From NCBI GenBank assembly GCA_020832235.1, contig JAFIEZ010000006.1, positions 186,001 to 250,000 of the forward strand: 64,000 nt of DNA, read 5' to 3'. Both the position numbers and the translations under genes were made by a program. How positions within the stretch are numbered: position 1 is the stretch's first letter; each line of letters starts with the position of its first letter. This stretch comes from Bacteroidota bacterium (lineage in GTDB: Bacteria > Bacteroidota > Rhodothermia > Balneolales > HLUCCA01). Shown here one piece after another: positions 1 through 9,909 of the stretch. Below the pieces are notes generated by a model. That model did not search any database. It had not been told where the DNA came from and worked only from the letters and a program-made list of their open reading frames with translations.

Positions 1-1
1 T

Positions 2-679
2 ATTCCTCAGGGGCTTCCAGAAGGCTCTGTAGCGGTAATTCGTTCTGTTGACCTGCTGGGCAGCAAGGGAATCGAAATACGCAGAGGTTCCGGTTCCGCT
101 ATACCGTATGGGGGATTTTTGCAGGGCGAGTTCGATGAAGGATTATTTAGTGAGCTTTCGGAGCGTGGAGAGGAGATAACAGACAATGTGACGGCATCAA
201 CTGAACGGCTTAGCAGTATACTCTCAGAGGTTGAAGGCATGCTTCGCGATGGGATGCGCGCCGACCTGGAGTCGGGTGTGGGCAATCTTGAGCGAGCAAC
301 TCGCCAGGCTGATGAACTTATTGCAGAAAGCAGGCGCGATATCGCTGCTTCGCTAGAAAACTTAAACGATCTGCTTGCGAATCTTGAGGCGCTTACTTCT
401 GAGGAAAGGGGAGAAATTCAGCGTACTATTGCCAATCTGGAAGTTGCCTCCGAAGATTTGCGTGAAATGTCGGGATCGTTAAAAACAGTAAGTGCTGAAT
501 TATCGGAGATTTTACAGAAAGTGAATCAGGGCGAAGGTACTATCGGGAAAATGATTAACGACCCGTCGTTATATAACAACCTTGATACGCTTACCGTTAA
601 TTTGAACAACCTGATCAAAGACATCAACGAAAACCCTCGCCACTTTCTGCGGCACTTGCGGTTAATCGATGTGTTTTAG
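2..679 (+). CDS. MCE/MlaD-family lipid-transport substrate-binding protein, C-terminal part
   Basis: The reading frame is open from the first bases, so the start lies before the window. The first 40 visible residues carry the end of an MCE domain (LLGSKGIEI, then GSGSAIPYGG), and the rest is a long alpha-helical, coiled-coil-like tail typical of MlaD/YrbD proteins. In this family an inner-membrane anchored hexamer passes phospholipids between the membranes with an MlaEF ABC transporter. No partner genes are visible because they would lie upstream. The C-terminal GTIGKMINDPSLYNNLD stretch resembles the conserved tail of Bacteroidota MCE proteins. The family call rests on the partial MCE motif and the helical tail. 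Confidence 0.8.
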   Translation: MPQGLPEGSVAVIRSVDLLGSKGIEIRRGSGSAIPYGGFLQGEFDEGLFSELSERGEEITDNVTASTERLSSILSEVEGMLRDGMRADLESGVGNLERATRQADELIAESRRDIAASLENLNDLLANLEALTSEERGEIQRTIANLEVASEDLREMSGSLKTVSAELSEILQKVNQGEGTIGKMINDPSLYNNLDTLTVNLNNLIKDINENPRHFLRHLRLIDVF

Positions 680-685
680 CGTTGC

Positions 686-717
686 TTTGAGTTTCAGGCG
701 AAACACTTGTATATTTC
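686..717 (+). promoter_or_regulatory. Candidate -33/-7 promoter for the foldase gene
   Basis: TTTG at 686-689 and TATATTTC at 710-717 are separated by 20 bases. This fits the Bacteroidota sigma-A promoter (TTTG, 19-21 bases, TAnnTTTG). It lies between the MCE gene stop and the start at 791, leaving a leader of about 65 bases. Identified by motif only. Confidence 0.45.
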
Positions 718-790
718 GAGGCTAAGGCTTTATTATTTCGTTGCTAAATGGCAACGGTTTTTATTCATTTAACTGGTATAGGATTTTTCA

Positions 791-2872
791 ATGGCTTTGA
801 TGGAAAGACTAAGAAACAGTACAAAAATTATCTTTTGGGTACTGATTCTTTCATTTGGTCTTCTTTGGGGACTGGCCGACACCGGCGCTATCGATGCAAT
901 CATGATCGGACCGCGTTCATTGGCAGAGGTTAATGGCCGCGCGATAACTGCGGAAGAGTACAATGCGCGAGTGAATGCATTCACGCAGCAGTACCAGGAG
1001 CAGACCGGTGAGGCGCCTACGCTTGAAATGCGTGCGTATTACGATGAACTTGCATGGGACGAGCTGGTGCTGGAGCGCATTATCGATTCTGAAATGGAGC
1101 GTTTGGGCATTACAGTAACCGACGATGAAATTGTAGAAATGATTACTGGCGCCCGTCCACACCCTATGGTTGCGCAATTCTTTACAAGAGAAGACGGTTC
1201 AATCGACCGTCTGGCACTTCAGGCAGCCATCGAAGCACAAGAAAACACGCCAATATGGCTCAATATCGAAGCTCAGCTTCGTGAGCAGCGCAGCAGGGAA
1301 AAGCTGAATACATTCATCATGAGTTCGCTTCGTGTTACGGATGCCGAAATTGAAGAAGCGTTTATTCGTGAAAACTCTGTAGCTACCCTTGAGTTTGTAC
1401 GCTTTCCTTTTTCAGCAGTTGATGAAGCTGACATCAGTATTTCCGATGCAGATATTCGCAGGTATTACCGTGCCAACAGTAACCAGTTTCAGCGCGACCG
1501 TTCGTGGAGGTTCAACTTTGTTGAATTTTCCAAACTGCCTACTGCGCAGGATACGGCTCGTATCGTAAATGAAGTAGCCGGATTGCGCGCCAGTTTTGCG
1601 GCGGCAACAAATGATTCTTTATTTGTACGTGATAGCTTTTCTGACCGACCGTTTTTTGGAGGCTGGCTGAATCCTTCCGAAATCAACTGGTTTCTGGCCG
1701 ATGTTGTTTCTATCGCAGATGGTGAAGTAACCGAGCCGATTATCCACGATAATCTTGTATCCATCGCCAAGCGCTCTGAAAGCAGAGCCGGAACGGAGCA
1801 GTTTACACGAGTTAGAAAAATACAGCTTAACTTCACAGCCAGTAATCGTGACGCGCAACTGGCGGCAGCACGTGATATCATTCGTCGTGTAAATGCCGGT
1901 GAATCTTTCGAGGAAATCGCCAGAACGAACTCAACACATGGTTCTTCTGTACGTGGCGGAAATTTAGGTTACGTAGCGCGTGGTGATTATTCGACAGCTG
2001 TGGGCAATGCTATTTTCAATACCCGCGTTGGTGCACTCACCCAGCCGCTTGAGGACAACAACCGCATTATGATTTTTCAAGTGCTGGATCGCAGTAATCG
2101 TGAAATTCGTATGGCTCAGTTTTCGCGCATCATTGATGCTGAGGGTGGAGGAACTATTCGCGCTCAACGTGAGCTAGCCGTTGACTTCCAAGAATTCGCT
2201 GCGCTTGATGGATTCAGCAGAGAAGCTGAACGACAGGGCCTGGCAGTACAGGAAGGATTTGCTACGCGCGATACCCCGTTCATTACCGGAATTGGTCAGA
2301 GCAGAATTCTGCTTTCAGAACTCGAGGGCTTGAACAGACGAAATGCTATTTCAGATATTATTGAACTTGACGAGCGATTTGTTGTGCTTCAGGTAACAGA
2401 AATACTGGAAGCCGGTACACGTCCTCTTGAAGAAGTGCGTGCTCAAATAGAAACAACCCTCCGTAATGAGCGCCGCCGTGAGCTTACTCGTTCACGTGTT
2501 GAAGATTTGCTTTCATCGAACAGCACCCTGGAAGCTCTTGCTGCTGCTGATGGAAGAGAGGTACAGCGTGTGGACGCGCTCCGACTTTCAGCAAACACAA
2601 TTCCTGGTGCAGGCCGTGAACCTAAAGTTGTAGGTGCCGCATTTGGTGTTGAATTAAACACGGTTTCTCGCGTAATCGTAGGGGATAATGCTGCGTTTGT
2701 ACTCTATGTAACAGAGCGAACCCAGCCGGATATCACCCAAATTCCGTCTACATTCCGTAATCAGACCCGCGAGCGCTTGCAGATGGAAAAAAACCAGGCA
2801 TTTCAGGAAGTGTGGATTGAGCGCCTGAAAGAAGATGCCGAAATTAAAGATTTCCGTCGTTTCTACATGTAA
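791..2872 (+). CDS. PpiD/SurA-like periplasmic peptidyl-prolyl isomerase
   Basis: A 693-residue protein with one N-terminal membrane helix (about residues 12-30), a SurA_N-type chaperone region (about 40-200), a parvulin PpiC domain (about 335-430, with the conserved GGNLGYV and a VGALTQPL segment) and a C-terminal helical chaperone half. This is the PpiD layout: an inner-membrane anchored foldase that helps outer-membrane and secreted proteins leaving the Sec translocon. Length is close to PpiD (about 620-700). It has its own promoter match and a strong terminator, so it is probably transcribed alone. Confidence 0.88.
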   Translation: MALMERLRNSTKIIFWVLILSFGLLWGLADTGAIDAIMIGPRSLAEVNGRAITAEEYNARVNAFTQQYQEQTGEAPTLEMRAYYDELAWDELVLERIIDSEMERLGITVTDDEIVEMITGARPHPMVAQFFTREDGSIDRLALQAAIEAQENTPIWLNIEAQLREQRSREKLNTFIMSSLRVTDAEIEEAFIRENSVATLEFVRFPFSAVDEADISISDADIRRYYRANSNQFQRDRSWRFNFVEFSKLPTAQDTARIVNEVAGLRASFAAATNDSLFVRDSFSDRPFFGGWLNPSEINWFLADVVSIADGEVTEPIIHDNLVSIAKRSESRAGTEQFTRVRKIQLNFTASNRDAQLAAARDIIRRVNAGESFEEIARTNSTHGSSVRGGNLGYVARGDYSTAVGNAIFNTRVGALTQPLEDNNRIMIFQVLDRSNREIRMAQFSRIIDAEGGGTIRAQRELAVDFQEFAALDGFSREAERQGLAVQEGFATRDTPFITGIGQSRILLSELEGLNRRNAISDIIELDERFVVLQVTEILEAGTRPLEEVRAQIETTLRNERRRELTRSRVEDLLSSNSTLEALAAADGREVQRVDALRLSANTIPGAGREPKVVGAAFGVELNTVSRVIVGDNAAFVLYVTERTQPDITQIPSTFRNQTRERLQMEKNQAFQEVWIERLKEDAEIKDFRRFYM

Positions 2873-2891
2873 AATCGACTTGATATACTTT

Positions 2892-2924
2892 AAAGGCGAC
2901 ATCCGATGAGGGTGTCGCCTTTTT
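2892..2924 (+). terminator. Rho-independent terminator after the foldase gene
   Basis: A perfect 10-bp stem (AAAGGCGACA at 2892-2901 pairing with TGTCGCCTTT at 2913-2922), an 11-base loop and a short T run. Confidence 0.85.
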
Positions 2925-2992
2925 CATTATATACAGTCTCCAAGGGCAATATTTCGTAATTTACCTTTACTTATTTCAGCTGACCCACCAAA

Positions 2993-4141
2993 ATGGCAAA
3001 AACAAAGCAGTCTTTCTCTAAAGAAGACGTGAAATGGATGAAAATGGCTCTGCGCCAGGCAGAGAAAGGAAGAGGATATGTGAGTCCGAATCCTCTGGTC
3101 GGTTGTGTAATTGTATCGCGCGATGGCCAGCTGCTTGCCAAAGGTTATCATGAACGTTTTGGGCAACCTCACGCCGAAATTAATGCCCTGAAGAAGGTTA
3201 AGAATGAACATGATCTTATCGACGCTACGGTGTATGTAACGCTGGAGCCTTGTGCGCATTATGGAAAGACCCCTCCTTGTGCGCAGGCGCTCTCGGAGCT
3301 TCCTGTAAAGCGTGTAGTTGTGGCCATTGAAGATCCCAATCCTAAAGTATCAGGTGCTGGAACGGCCATCATACGCAATAATGGAATTGAGGTTGAAACA
3401 GGTCTTCTTGCAGATGAAGCCGCCAAACAGAATGAGTTTTTCCTCCATCATATTCAAACTCGCCGACCATTTGTGATGCTCAAAATTGCACAAACATTAG
3501 ATGGCTATACGGCAGCTCAGGATGGAGATTCGCAATGGATTACAGGAGTGGAATCGCGAACCAGAGTACACTATTGGCGTAGTATATACGATGCAGTGAT
3601 GATTGGTAGAAATACAGCATTGCTGGATAATCCACGCCTTACAGTTAGACATATAGAAGGCCGGCAACCAGCCCGAATCATTGTGGATGGCCCCGGAGAA
3701 CTTCCAGATCACCTCAATCTGTTCAACGACCAATACATAGATAAAACCTATCGGGTCACTTACAAGAGAGATGCAGAAAGTATAGCAGATGATGAGGCGA
3801 CCAGTCAAATACTACGCCTGATGCAGCCGGGTAATTGGCAGGGACATCGCATACAGGTTTCCAAACATGATGGTCATGCCGACCTGGATCTTGCGTTGGC
3901 AAAGCTTGGAGATGCAGGAATAGCCTCTATTATGATAGAGTCTGGAGGATCATTGGGAACGGCCATGCTGCAACAAGGACTTATTGACAAAGTAGAACTT
4001 TTTATTGCTCCCAAAATGCTCGGCGGTGGTAAGCGATCTATACTTGGCCTTGGAATAGAAAGAATGAATGAAATCGTAACCTTCAGAAAAGCATCATGGG
4101 AGAAAATTGGTGACGACATGCTTTTTACCGGATATCTTTAA
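2993..4141 (+). CDS. ribD: Bifunctional pyrimidine deaminase / reductase RibD
   Basis: Two consecutive steps of riboflavin synthesis: deamination of the diaminopyrimidine formed from GTP, then NADPH-dependent reduction of the ribose side chain. The N-terminal deaminase carries the zinc site: H60-A-E62 and C87 with C96 in the PCAHYGKTPPC motif. The C-terminal RibD_C reductase covers about residues 150-380. 382 residues is normal. It precedes the riboflavin synthase gene by 16 bases, so the two are probably one transcript. The upstream start region has no good Shine-Dalgarno sequence. Confidence 0.96.
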   Translation: MAKTKQSFSKEDVKWMKMALRQAEKGRGYVSPNPLVGCVIVSRDGQLLAKGYHERFGQPHAEINALKKVKNEHDLIDATVYVTLEPCAHYGKTPPCAQALSELPVKRVVVAIEDPNPKVSGAGTAIIRNNGIEVETGLLADEAAKQNEFFLHHIQTRRPFVMLKIAQTLDGYTAAQDGDSQWITGVESRTRVHYWRSIYDAVMIGRNTALLDNPRLTVRHIEGRQPARIIVDGPGELPDHLNLFNDQYIDKTYRVTYKRDAESIADDEATSQILRLMQPGNWQGHRIQVSKHDGHADLDLALAKLGDAGIASIMIESGGSLGTAMLQQGLIDKVELFIAPKMLGGGKRSILGLGIERMNEIVTFRKASWEKIGDDMLFTGYL

Positions 4142-4157
4142 CAACTAATGAATTAAT

Positions 4158-4751
4158 ATGTTTACCGGAATAATTGAAGACCTGGGTACAGTACTGGAAG
4201 CCACTGACATTAACGGTGGAAGAACGATGACGTTTTCGTGTAAGTTCGCAAACGAGCTGTCGGTAGATGACAGTGTTTGTGTAAATGGGGTTTGTCAAAC
4301 GGTTGTTGCTCTAGATGAGAGTAGTTTCACTACACAGCTTGTTGAGGAAACATTACGCAAGACCAATTTTGCCGCGGTAAAGGCCGGCGATAAAGTGAAT
4401 CTGGAGCGATCATTGACTTTTGATCAGCGACTGGATGGTCATGTGGTTCAGGGTCATGTAGATACAGTTGGGGTAGTTGAAGATGTAGTAGAAGAAGAAA
4501 CAGGCTGGCTGTATCGTATTTCATTTCCCGAAGAATATGCTGACTATATCGTCGGCAGAGGAAGTATTACGTTGAACGGAATAAGCTTAACGGTGGCCCG
4601 CGAAGAGAAAGCGGCATTTACGGTGGCTATTGTCCCCTATACCTACGAATTTACGAACATGCATGAGCTGCAAATTGGCACCAGGGTAAACCTGGAATTT
4701 GATATTCTCGGCAAGTATGTTCTCCGATATTTGAAAAATCGGGAAGGTTAG
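4158..4751 (+). CDS. ribE: Riboflavin synthase, alpha subunit
   Basis: Dismutates two 6,7-dimethyl-8-ribityllumazine molecules to riboflavin. The start MFTGIIEDLG is the family signature, and the protein has two lumazine-binding barrels (about 1-90 and 97-190) with a second GHVVQGHVD motif at the start of the repeat. 197 residues is the usual length. It lies 16 bases behind ribD. Neither ribB/ribA nor ribH is in the window. No hairpin follows; a 42-bp repeat array lies between it and the convergent kinase gene. Confidence 0.96.
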   Translation: MFTGIIEDLGTVLEATDINGGRTMTFSCKFANELSVDDSVCVNGVCQTVVALDESSFTTQLVEETLRKTNFAAVKAGDKVNLERSLTFDQRLDGHVVQGHVDTVGVVEDVVEEETGWLYRISFPEEYADYIVGRGSITLNGISLTVAREEKAAFTVAIVPYTYEFTNMHELQIGTRVNLEFDILGKYVLRYLKNREG

Positions 4752-4768
4752 TATACGGGTATGGTCAA

Positions 4769-4894
4769 CGCATAAATATTTTTTGCAGCGAGCGCGTCAC
4801 TTTATGTGATTGCTGTGTTGCTTTTATGCGATGACTGCGCCGTTTCTACGGTTGTTGTGTTGCTTTTATGCAGTGAGTCAGCCGTTTATACAGT
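4769..4894. repeat. 42-bp imperfect tandem repeat, about three units
   Basis: Two clear 42-base units at 4811-4852 and 4853-4894, both reading TG(C/T)TGTGTTGCTTTTATGC followed by a variable part and a CCGTTT core, plus a more diverged unit before them. The array sits between convergent genes, and the last unit runs into the 3' end of the kinase gene on the minus strand. Confidence 0.7.
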
Positions 4895-6202
4895 TGCTAT
4901 GTCGTTTTCTTTACCCGGAAGGGTTATTCGGAAGGTAGTGCCTTCACCAGGTGCCGAATGACTTATAGAAATACGGCCTCCATGGTACTCTTCAATAATC
5001 CGTCTGGTTAGACTGAGTCCGAGTCCCCACCCTCTTTTTTTAGTACTGTAGCCGGGCATAAAAACCTCACGAAATCGCTTGCGCTCTATACCTTTTCCGG
5101 TATCTTCAACTTCAATTACGAGTTCGTTGGCTTCAATAAACGAACGAATTTTCACATAGGGTTCGGGATGATTACTGTCGATGGCATCAAGTGCATTTTT
5201 CAACAGGTTTTCAATTGCCCACGAGAATAAGTCTGGATTCAAAGGAATTTTCACATCGCTTTGTATATCACGCCTGATTTCAACTACTTTTCCGATTCGG
5301 GGGAGTCGCTTTTCTATATAATCCGTCACATTGATCAGTACAGGTTCAACCCGATGAGGTTTTAATTCAGGAGATGACCCTATTTTATTAAATCGGTCTG
5401 CCACATTCTGGAGTCTGCGGATGTCCTCTTCCAATTCCATGGCAATACCAATACCCTCTTTCTCCTTCGTTGTAGACCGCAGCAGCTCTACCCATCCCAT
5501 CATACTCGATAGTGGCGTGCCAAGCTGATGCGCAGCCTCCTTGGCCATTCCTACCCATAAGTTAGACTGTTCTGTTTTGCGAATATTGGAAAGATTCATG
5601 TACAGCAACCCGAGGAAAACCGTAAGGAGACCAAACTGTACAAATGGGAAAAATCGAAGGCTTTGCACTACGGCACTTTGACCAAAGTATGCGTACTGGT
5701 ATTGTGGGGTGCCGTCTATGGCGAAAACGGTTATCGTAATAGGGTTATTTAATGCCGCAAATTGCGGAACAAGGTCTGGGCTCAGCTGGCGTTCATCAAT
5801 ATTCCGATAATGAAGGATATTACCAATTGAATCTGTAACAATAGACGGGATTTCGAACAAGTTTTTTATGATAAGTTCATTGGCCACGAATTCGAGTCCT
5901 TCATTAGCGAGATCTGTATCGGCTCTTTCGAGGTATCTGAGTAATCTGTTCCGTTGAGCCGTATTGAGCCCTTCATGCTGCTCTATGGTAGCAGCAACTT
6001 CCCTTAATCCAGCCCTCGATTCCGGATTATGCTGACGGTTATTGTATTCTATGGCCTTTGCCCATAACTCTACGTTGATGCGTTCTTGTTCTGTGATATT
6101 TCGCATTACAAACTGGGTGTATAGCAATGAGGCAACGGCTATACCTGCAAGCATAATGACAGAAACAATTTTGCGACGATTGCTCAGGAAAAAGATGTCC
6201 AT
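4886..6202 (-). CDS. Membrane sensor histidine kinase
   Basis: Two membrane helices (near residues 12-32 and 188-205, counting from the ATG at 6202) enclose a periplasmic sensor of about 150 residues. A HisKA H box follows with phospho-acceptor His about 225 (AHQLGTPL). The C-terminal HATPase has its N box (ENLLKNALDAI), G1 (GKGI) and G2 (GWGLGLSL). It probably senses an envelope signal, but no response regulator is adjacent, so it is an orphan here. A GTG at 6211 is an alternative start. It lies downstream of clpX on the same strand but behind a terminator, so it likely has its own promoter. Its last codons lie in the 42-bp repeat array. Confidence 0.9.
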   Translation of the reverse strand: MDIFFLSNRRKIVSVIMLAGIAVASLLYTQFVMRNITEQERINVELWAKAIEYNNRQHNPESRAGLREVAATIEQHEGLNTAQRNRLLRYLERADTDLANEGLEFVANELIIKNLFEIPSIVTDSIGNILHYRNIDERQLSPDLVPQFAALNNPITITVFAIDGTPQYQYAYFGQSAVVQSLRFFPFVQFGLLTVFLGLLYMNLSNIRKTEQSNLWVGMAKEAAHQLGTPLSSMMGWVELLRSTTKEKEGIGIAMELEEDIRRLQNVADRFNKIGSSPELKPHRVEPVLINVTDYIEKRLPRIGKVVEIRRDIQSDVKIPLNPDLFSWAIENLLKNALDAIDSNHPEPYVKIRSFIEANELVIEVEDTGKGIERKRFREVFMPGYSTKKRGWGLGLSLTRRIIEEYHGGRISISHSAPGEGTTFRITLPGKENDIATV

Positions 6203-6223
6203 GTTTACCACTTAGATGTATAT

Positions 6224-6261
6224 AAAAAAACCCTGCTCTGTAATATAACGGAACAGGGTTT
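6224..6261 (-). terminator. Terminator between clpX and the kinase gene
   Basis: Reading the minus strand, AAACCCTG (6254-6261) pairs with CAGGGTTT (6228-6235) across an 18-base loop and runs into seven T. It should end the clp transcript just before the kinase start. Confidence 0.75.
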
Positions 6262-6412
6262 AATTTGATGCGGCATTATGCGTGTGCTGGGAGTGATTGC
6301 ATGAACTTGAAGTTTCGTTACTCACGGATACACACCTGATGATTTCCGGTCGTCAGCAACTGTGAAGTAGATGTGGCAACCTTTTGTACGAAACGCAGGT
6401 CATTATTATCGT

Positions 6413-7669
6413 CTAAGCGGAAGCTTTTCGCTTCTCGAATATGGGCGAAGCGCCCTCTTCAATCGTCTCGCGTGTAATGACACAACGCTCAATATTGCTG
6501 CTTGATGGTAGCTGGAACATAATGTCCATCATAGATTTCTCAATGATAGATTTGAGTCCACGGGCTCCTGTTTTGCGCGTTTTTGCCTGGGTTACTATCG
6601 CTTTGAGTGCATCCTCCTCAAACTCCAGATCAACACCTTCCATCTTGAAAAGACGTTTATATTGCTTAACCAGTGCATTCTTCGGCTTAGAAAGGATGTC
6701 GATCATGGCTTTTTCGTCAAGCTCATGCAGACCGGTAATAACAGGTAAGCGACCAATAAGCTCGGGTATTAACCCGAATTTCTGCAAGTCTTCAGGCTCA
6801 ACATATAAGAAGATTTCCGGGTCATTCTTGTCGTAGCGGGTCATGAGCTGACTTTGGAAACCAATGGTAGTCGTTGACATGCGTCGGGCAACGATTTCGC
6901 TGAGTCCGTCAAAAGCCCCACCACAGACAAAGAGGATATTTTTGGTATTTATCTGTATAAAACTTTGTTCAGGGTGCTTACGTCCGCCCTTTGGTGGAAC
7001 ATTTGCTACTGTACCTTCCAGAATTTTGAGTAATGCCTGCTGCACACCTTCACCGCTAACATCGCGGGTGATAGAGGCATTATCGCCCTTACGGGTAATT
7101 TTATCAATTTCATCGATGTAGATGATACCGCGCTCGGCCTTCTCAACATTGTAATCGGCAGCCTGAAGCAATGCAGTAAGTATACTTTCTACATCCTCAC
7201 CCACATAGCCGGCCTCGGTAAGTGCTGTTGCATCGGTGATACAGAAAGGAACATCAATAATACGTGCAAGAGTCTTGGCAAGAAGGGTTTTCCCGCTTCC
7301 GGTAGGACCCAGAAGCATGATATTACTCTTTTCAATTTCAACTTCTTCATCAGGATTGTCGGAGGAGGCGTCGGCGCTGATTCGTTTATAGTGATTATAT
7401 ACAGCGACAGACAGGGCTTTCTTCGCGGCTTCCTGACCAATAACATACTCATCCAGCCTGTCCATGATTTCAACAGGCTTGAGCATAGGCTTATAATTCG
7501 CCGCCCGCTTGCTTGCACGATTGGCAAGGTCGCTCTTAACAATACCGGTAGCATCGGCAACGCAGTGATTACAGATATATACACTGGGGCCTGCTACCAT
7601 ACTATCGACTTCCACGCTGGATCGGCCGCAGAAAGAGCAGAATATTTTCCCTTTGTTTCGCTCGCTCAT
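6413..7669 (-). CDS. clpX: ClpX, ATP-dependent unfoldase of the ClpXP protease
   Basis: AAA+ unfoldase that recognises tagged proteins and feeds them to ClpP. The N-terminal zinc finger uses C11, C14, C33 and C36. Walker A (GPTGSGKT) is at 121-128, Walker B (YIDEID) is near 190, and the pore loop GYVG is present. The 418-residue length is typical. It follows clpP by 13 bases and tig further upstream, the classic tig-clpP-clpX order. A terminator lies beyond its 3' end. Confidence 0.98.
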   Translation of the reverse strand: MSERNKGKIFCSFCGRSSVEVDSMVAGPSVYICNHCVADATGIVKSDLANRASKRAANYKPMLKPVEIMDRLDEYVIGQEAAKKALSVAVYNHYKRISADASSDNPDEEVEIEKSNIMLLGPTGSGKTLLAKTLARIIDVPFCITDATALTEAGYVGEDVESILTALLQAADYNVEKAERGIIYIDEIDKITRKGDNASITRDVSGEGVQQALLKILEGTVANVPPKGGRKHPEQSFIQINTKNILFVCGGAFDGLSEIVARRMSTTTIGFQSQLMTRYDKNDPEIFLYVEPEDLQKFGLIPELIGRLPVITGLHELDEKAMIDILSKPKNALVKQYKRLFKMEGVDLEFEEDALKAIVTQAKTRKTGARGLKSIIEKSMMDIMFQLPSSSNIERCVITRETIEEGASPIFEKRKASA

Positions 7670-7682
7670 GAAATTGGTTTTT

Positions 7683-8345
7683 TTATTCGGCTGATGATGG
7701 TCGTACCGACCTTGACAACATCTTATCTACTACACCGTAAGCTACTGCTTCTTCGGCAGACATCCACTTGTTACGGTCGGAATCGTTGATAATTTCTTCG
7801 AGTGTTTTACCGGAATGATCGGCCAGAATCTGGCTTAATGATGTTTTGAGTCGTAGAATTTCGCGTGCTTCAATTTCGATATCACTGGCCTGACCCTGAA
7901 CACCACCCAACGGCTGGTGAATCATAACGCGGGAATTTGGCAGCACAGCGCGCTTACCTTTTGCCCCAGCGGTGAGCAGTACGGCACCCATTGAAGCCGC
8001 CATCCCGATACACGTTGTAGCAACATCACACTTGATGTATTGCATGGTATCGTAGATCGCCATGCCGGAGCTTACTACGCCACCCGGACTGTTAATGTAC
8101 AGGTTGATATCTTTCTCAGGGTCTTCCGATTCCAGAAATAGAAGCTGTGCTACAATGGTAGAAGCCACAGCGTCGTTTATACCCGATCCCAGAATGATGA
8201 TACGATCTTTTAGAAGTCTGGAATAAATGTCATAGGCACGTTCACCCCGGCTAGAGGTTTCAATAACCATAGGGATGAGGTTATTGGTAACATCTGCGTG
8301 AGATGCGCCTGTGAGATCGTACAAAGGTTGCTTGGAATTGCTCAT
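7683..8345 (-). CDS. clpP: ClpP, proteolytic subunit
   Basis: Serine peptidase that forms the double-heptamer chamber of ClpXP. The catalytic Ser is in GMAASMGA, His in MIHQPLGG, and Asp lies in the later conserved helix ([15 protein letters not shown]). I chose the ATG at 8345 (MSNSKQ) because the open frame upstream to 8399 would overlap tig and adds 18 residues unlike the family. The N-terminal [20 protein letters not shown] is the conserved ClpP start region. It lies 19 bases downstream of tig. Confidence 0.97.
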   Translation of the reverse strand: MSNSKQPLYDLTGASHADVTNNLIPMVIETSSRGERAYDIYSRLLKDRIIILGSGINDAVASTIVAQLLFLESEDPEKDINLYINSPGGVVSSGMAIYDTMQYIKCDVATTCIGMAASMGAVLLTAGAKGKRAVLPNSRVMIHQPLGGVQGQASDIEIEAREILRLKTSLSQILADHSGKTLEEIINDSDRNKWMSAEEAVAYGVVDKMLSRSVRPSSAE

Positions 8346-8364
8346 AGTATCCTGATAAAAATCG

Positions 8365-9633
8365 TTATTTGTTGCGGTTCTGATACGCTTCTTTATCAAG
8401 TTCGTTCACACCGATTTCGTTCGTCAACTTATCGAACAGCTTCTGAGAACGCAAGTTCTGGCGCAAGTTTTCCAGTTGTTCGGTAGAAGAGGAGTAAAAC
8501 TGCTTGATCATATCTACAGTTAAACCATACTTAGCGGCTTCAGCCTGCATAAAGTTATCAGCATCTTCTGGAGTGATTTCCAATTCAGGATATTTTTCCA
8601 TGAGTGCATCCATGATGAACATCCACTTGGCTTCGTTGCGTGCGCGCTCAAATGAAGCGTTACGGAATTCATCCATGTTGAAATCATCCGGTACCTGACC
8701 TTTGGCCCGCTGCTTATAGTCTTCGAAATACTGATTAACCATGAGATCAATCATGCTTTCAGGCACTTCAAAATCGTGTGCGTTTACCAGTACCTCTGCG
8801 ATGGCCTCTTTAAAAAGATCTCTGGAGGTTTCGTCGAAGTAATTTTGGATGCGGCTTTTCAGAAATGTTTTGTACTCATCTTCTGTAGCAGCTTCGTCCT
8901 GAGTGGCCTTCTTAATGAACTCTTCGTTCATCTCCGCTTTGGTAAGCTTCTGGTGCGTTTTGATGGTGAGTTTGTACTTGTGCGAGTGGTCGCCATGGGC
9001 CATCTCCACCTCTACTGTTTCGCCGGGCTTTTTGCCTACGAGATCTTTGCGAAGACTTTCATTGTCGGGCTCGCTCAGGTCAATCTCCTGATCACTCTCT
9101 ATAGCAGTGCCATGACCGTGATCGTCTAACGGTTCCACGTCCGCAGTAATTTTTGAATTTTCTTCAATGGCTTCATCTGAATCGGCGTAACTGCCATTAC
9201 GCACAAGGGCGTATTCCATTTCTTTTTGGACTTCATCGTCGCTCACGTCGTGAACAAGTTTGTCTGCCTTCAGCGTGGAAACATCCACCAGTTCAAATTC
9301 GGGCTTAACACCAACTTTGAAAGTAACCTCGAGCTGATCATTCTCCCATTTCATATCGGTGATTTTGGGTTCACCAACGGGTTTATGTTCGGTTACAATC
9401 TGCTCGCGGAATATTTCCTGGATGTAATCGTTGATCTCGTCGGCTTCTACGTCTTTGCCAAAACGTTTGCGTATGAGTTGCATAGGGGCCTGACCGACAC
9501 GGAACCCGGGTATATTGGCTTTTTTGCGAATATTTTTGAGAGCTTTTTCGAAGCGGGGTGTCAGATCTTCACGGGTTGCACTGAGAATAATTTCTTTGTC
9601 AACCGAATTGAGCGATTCTACTGTTAGTTTCAC
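8365..9633 (-). CDS. tig: Trigger factor
   Basis: Ribosome-bound chaperone for nascent chains. The N-terminal domain carries the ribosome-docking signature as GFRVGQAP (about residues 44-51), with Gln where many homologues have Lys. A central FKBP-like region (about 150-240) is divergent and includes a His/Asp-rich stretch (DDHGHG), so isomerase activity is uncertain. The C-terminal chaperone arms cover 245-422. 422 residues is normal. First gene of tig-clpP-clpX. A tRNA gene and its terminator lie immediately upstream, leaving only about 20 bases before the start codon. Confidence 0.95.
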   Translation of the reverse strand: MKLTVESLNSVDKEIILSATREDLTPRFEKALKNIRKKANIPGFRVGQAPMQLIRKRFGKDVEADEINDYIQEIFREQIVTEHKPVGEPKITDMKWENDQLEVTFKVGVKPEFELVDVSTLKADKLVHDVSDDEVQKEMEYALVRNGSYADSDEAIEENSKITADVEPLDDHGHGTAIESDQEIDLSEPDNESLRKDLVGKKPGETVEVEMAHGDHSHKYKLTIKTHQKLTKAEMNEEFIKKATQDEAATEDEYKTFLKSRIQNYFDETSRDLFKEAIAEVLVNAHDFEVPESMIDLMVNQYFEDYKQRAKGQVPDDFNMDEFRNASFERARNEAKWMFIMDALMEKYPELEITPEDADNFMQAEAAKYGLTVDMIKQFYSSSTEQLENLRQNLRSQKLFDKLTNEIGVNELDKEAYQNRNK

Positions 9634-9653
9634 AATAGTGTAGTTTTGATAAT

Positions 9654-9678
9654 AAAAAGGGAGCCCCTAAGAACTCCC
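9654..9678 (-). terminator. Hairpin with T run between tRNA-Leu and tig
   Basis: On the minus strand GGGAG (9674-9678) pairs with CTCCC (9659-9663) and is followed by five T. It probably ends the tRNA transcript. Because it is only 20 bases from the tig start codon it could also act as an attenuator. Confidence 0.6.
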
Positions 9679-9699
9679 TGTCGTAATTGTAGATTGGAG

Positions 9700-9783
9700 T
9701 GCGAGAGAGGGGACTCGAACCCCTACACCGGTTAAGGCACTAGATCCTAAATCTAGCGTGTCTACCAATTTCACCACTCTCGC
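9700..9783 (-). tRNA. tRNA-Leu (anticodon UAG)
   Basis: The 7-bp acceptor stem GCGAGAG/CTCTCGC is at the ends. The anticodon stem is CTAGA/TCTAG with loop TTTAGGA, giving anticodon UAG, which reads CUN codons. A long variable arm, as in class II Leu tRNAs, and the T arm GGGGTTCGAGTCCCC are present. No CCA is encoded. Position 9700 gives the discriminator A. Confidence 0.95.
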
Positions 9784-9909
9784 GTTCACCTCTTTGATTT
9801 ACAAGAGCCTAAGCCCATTGCATTCTTAAGGAGAGCTGATAAAAATACGATATATTATCTTAAATTTCAATGATTTCGATGTATGTTGATTCGTCGTGGA
9901 GGAAGATTT

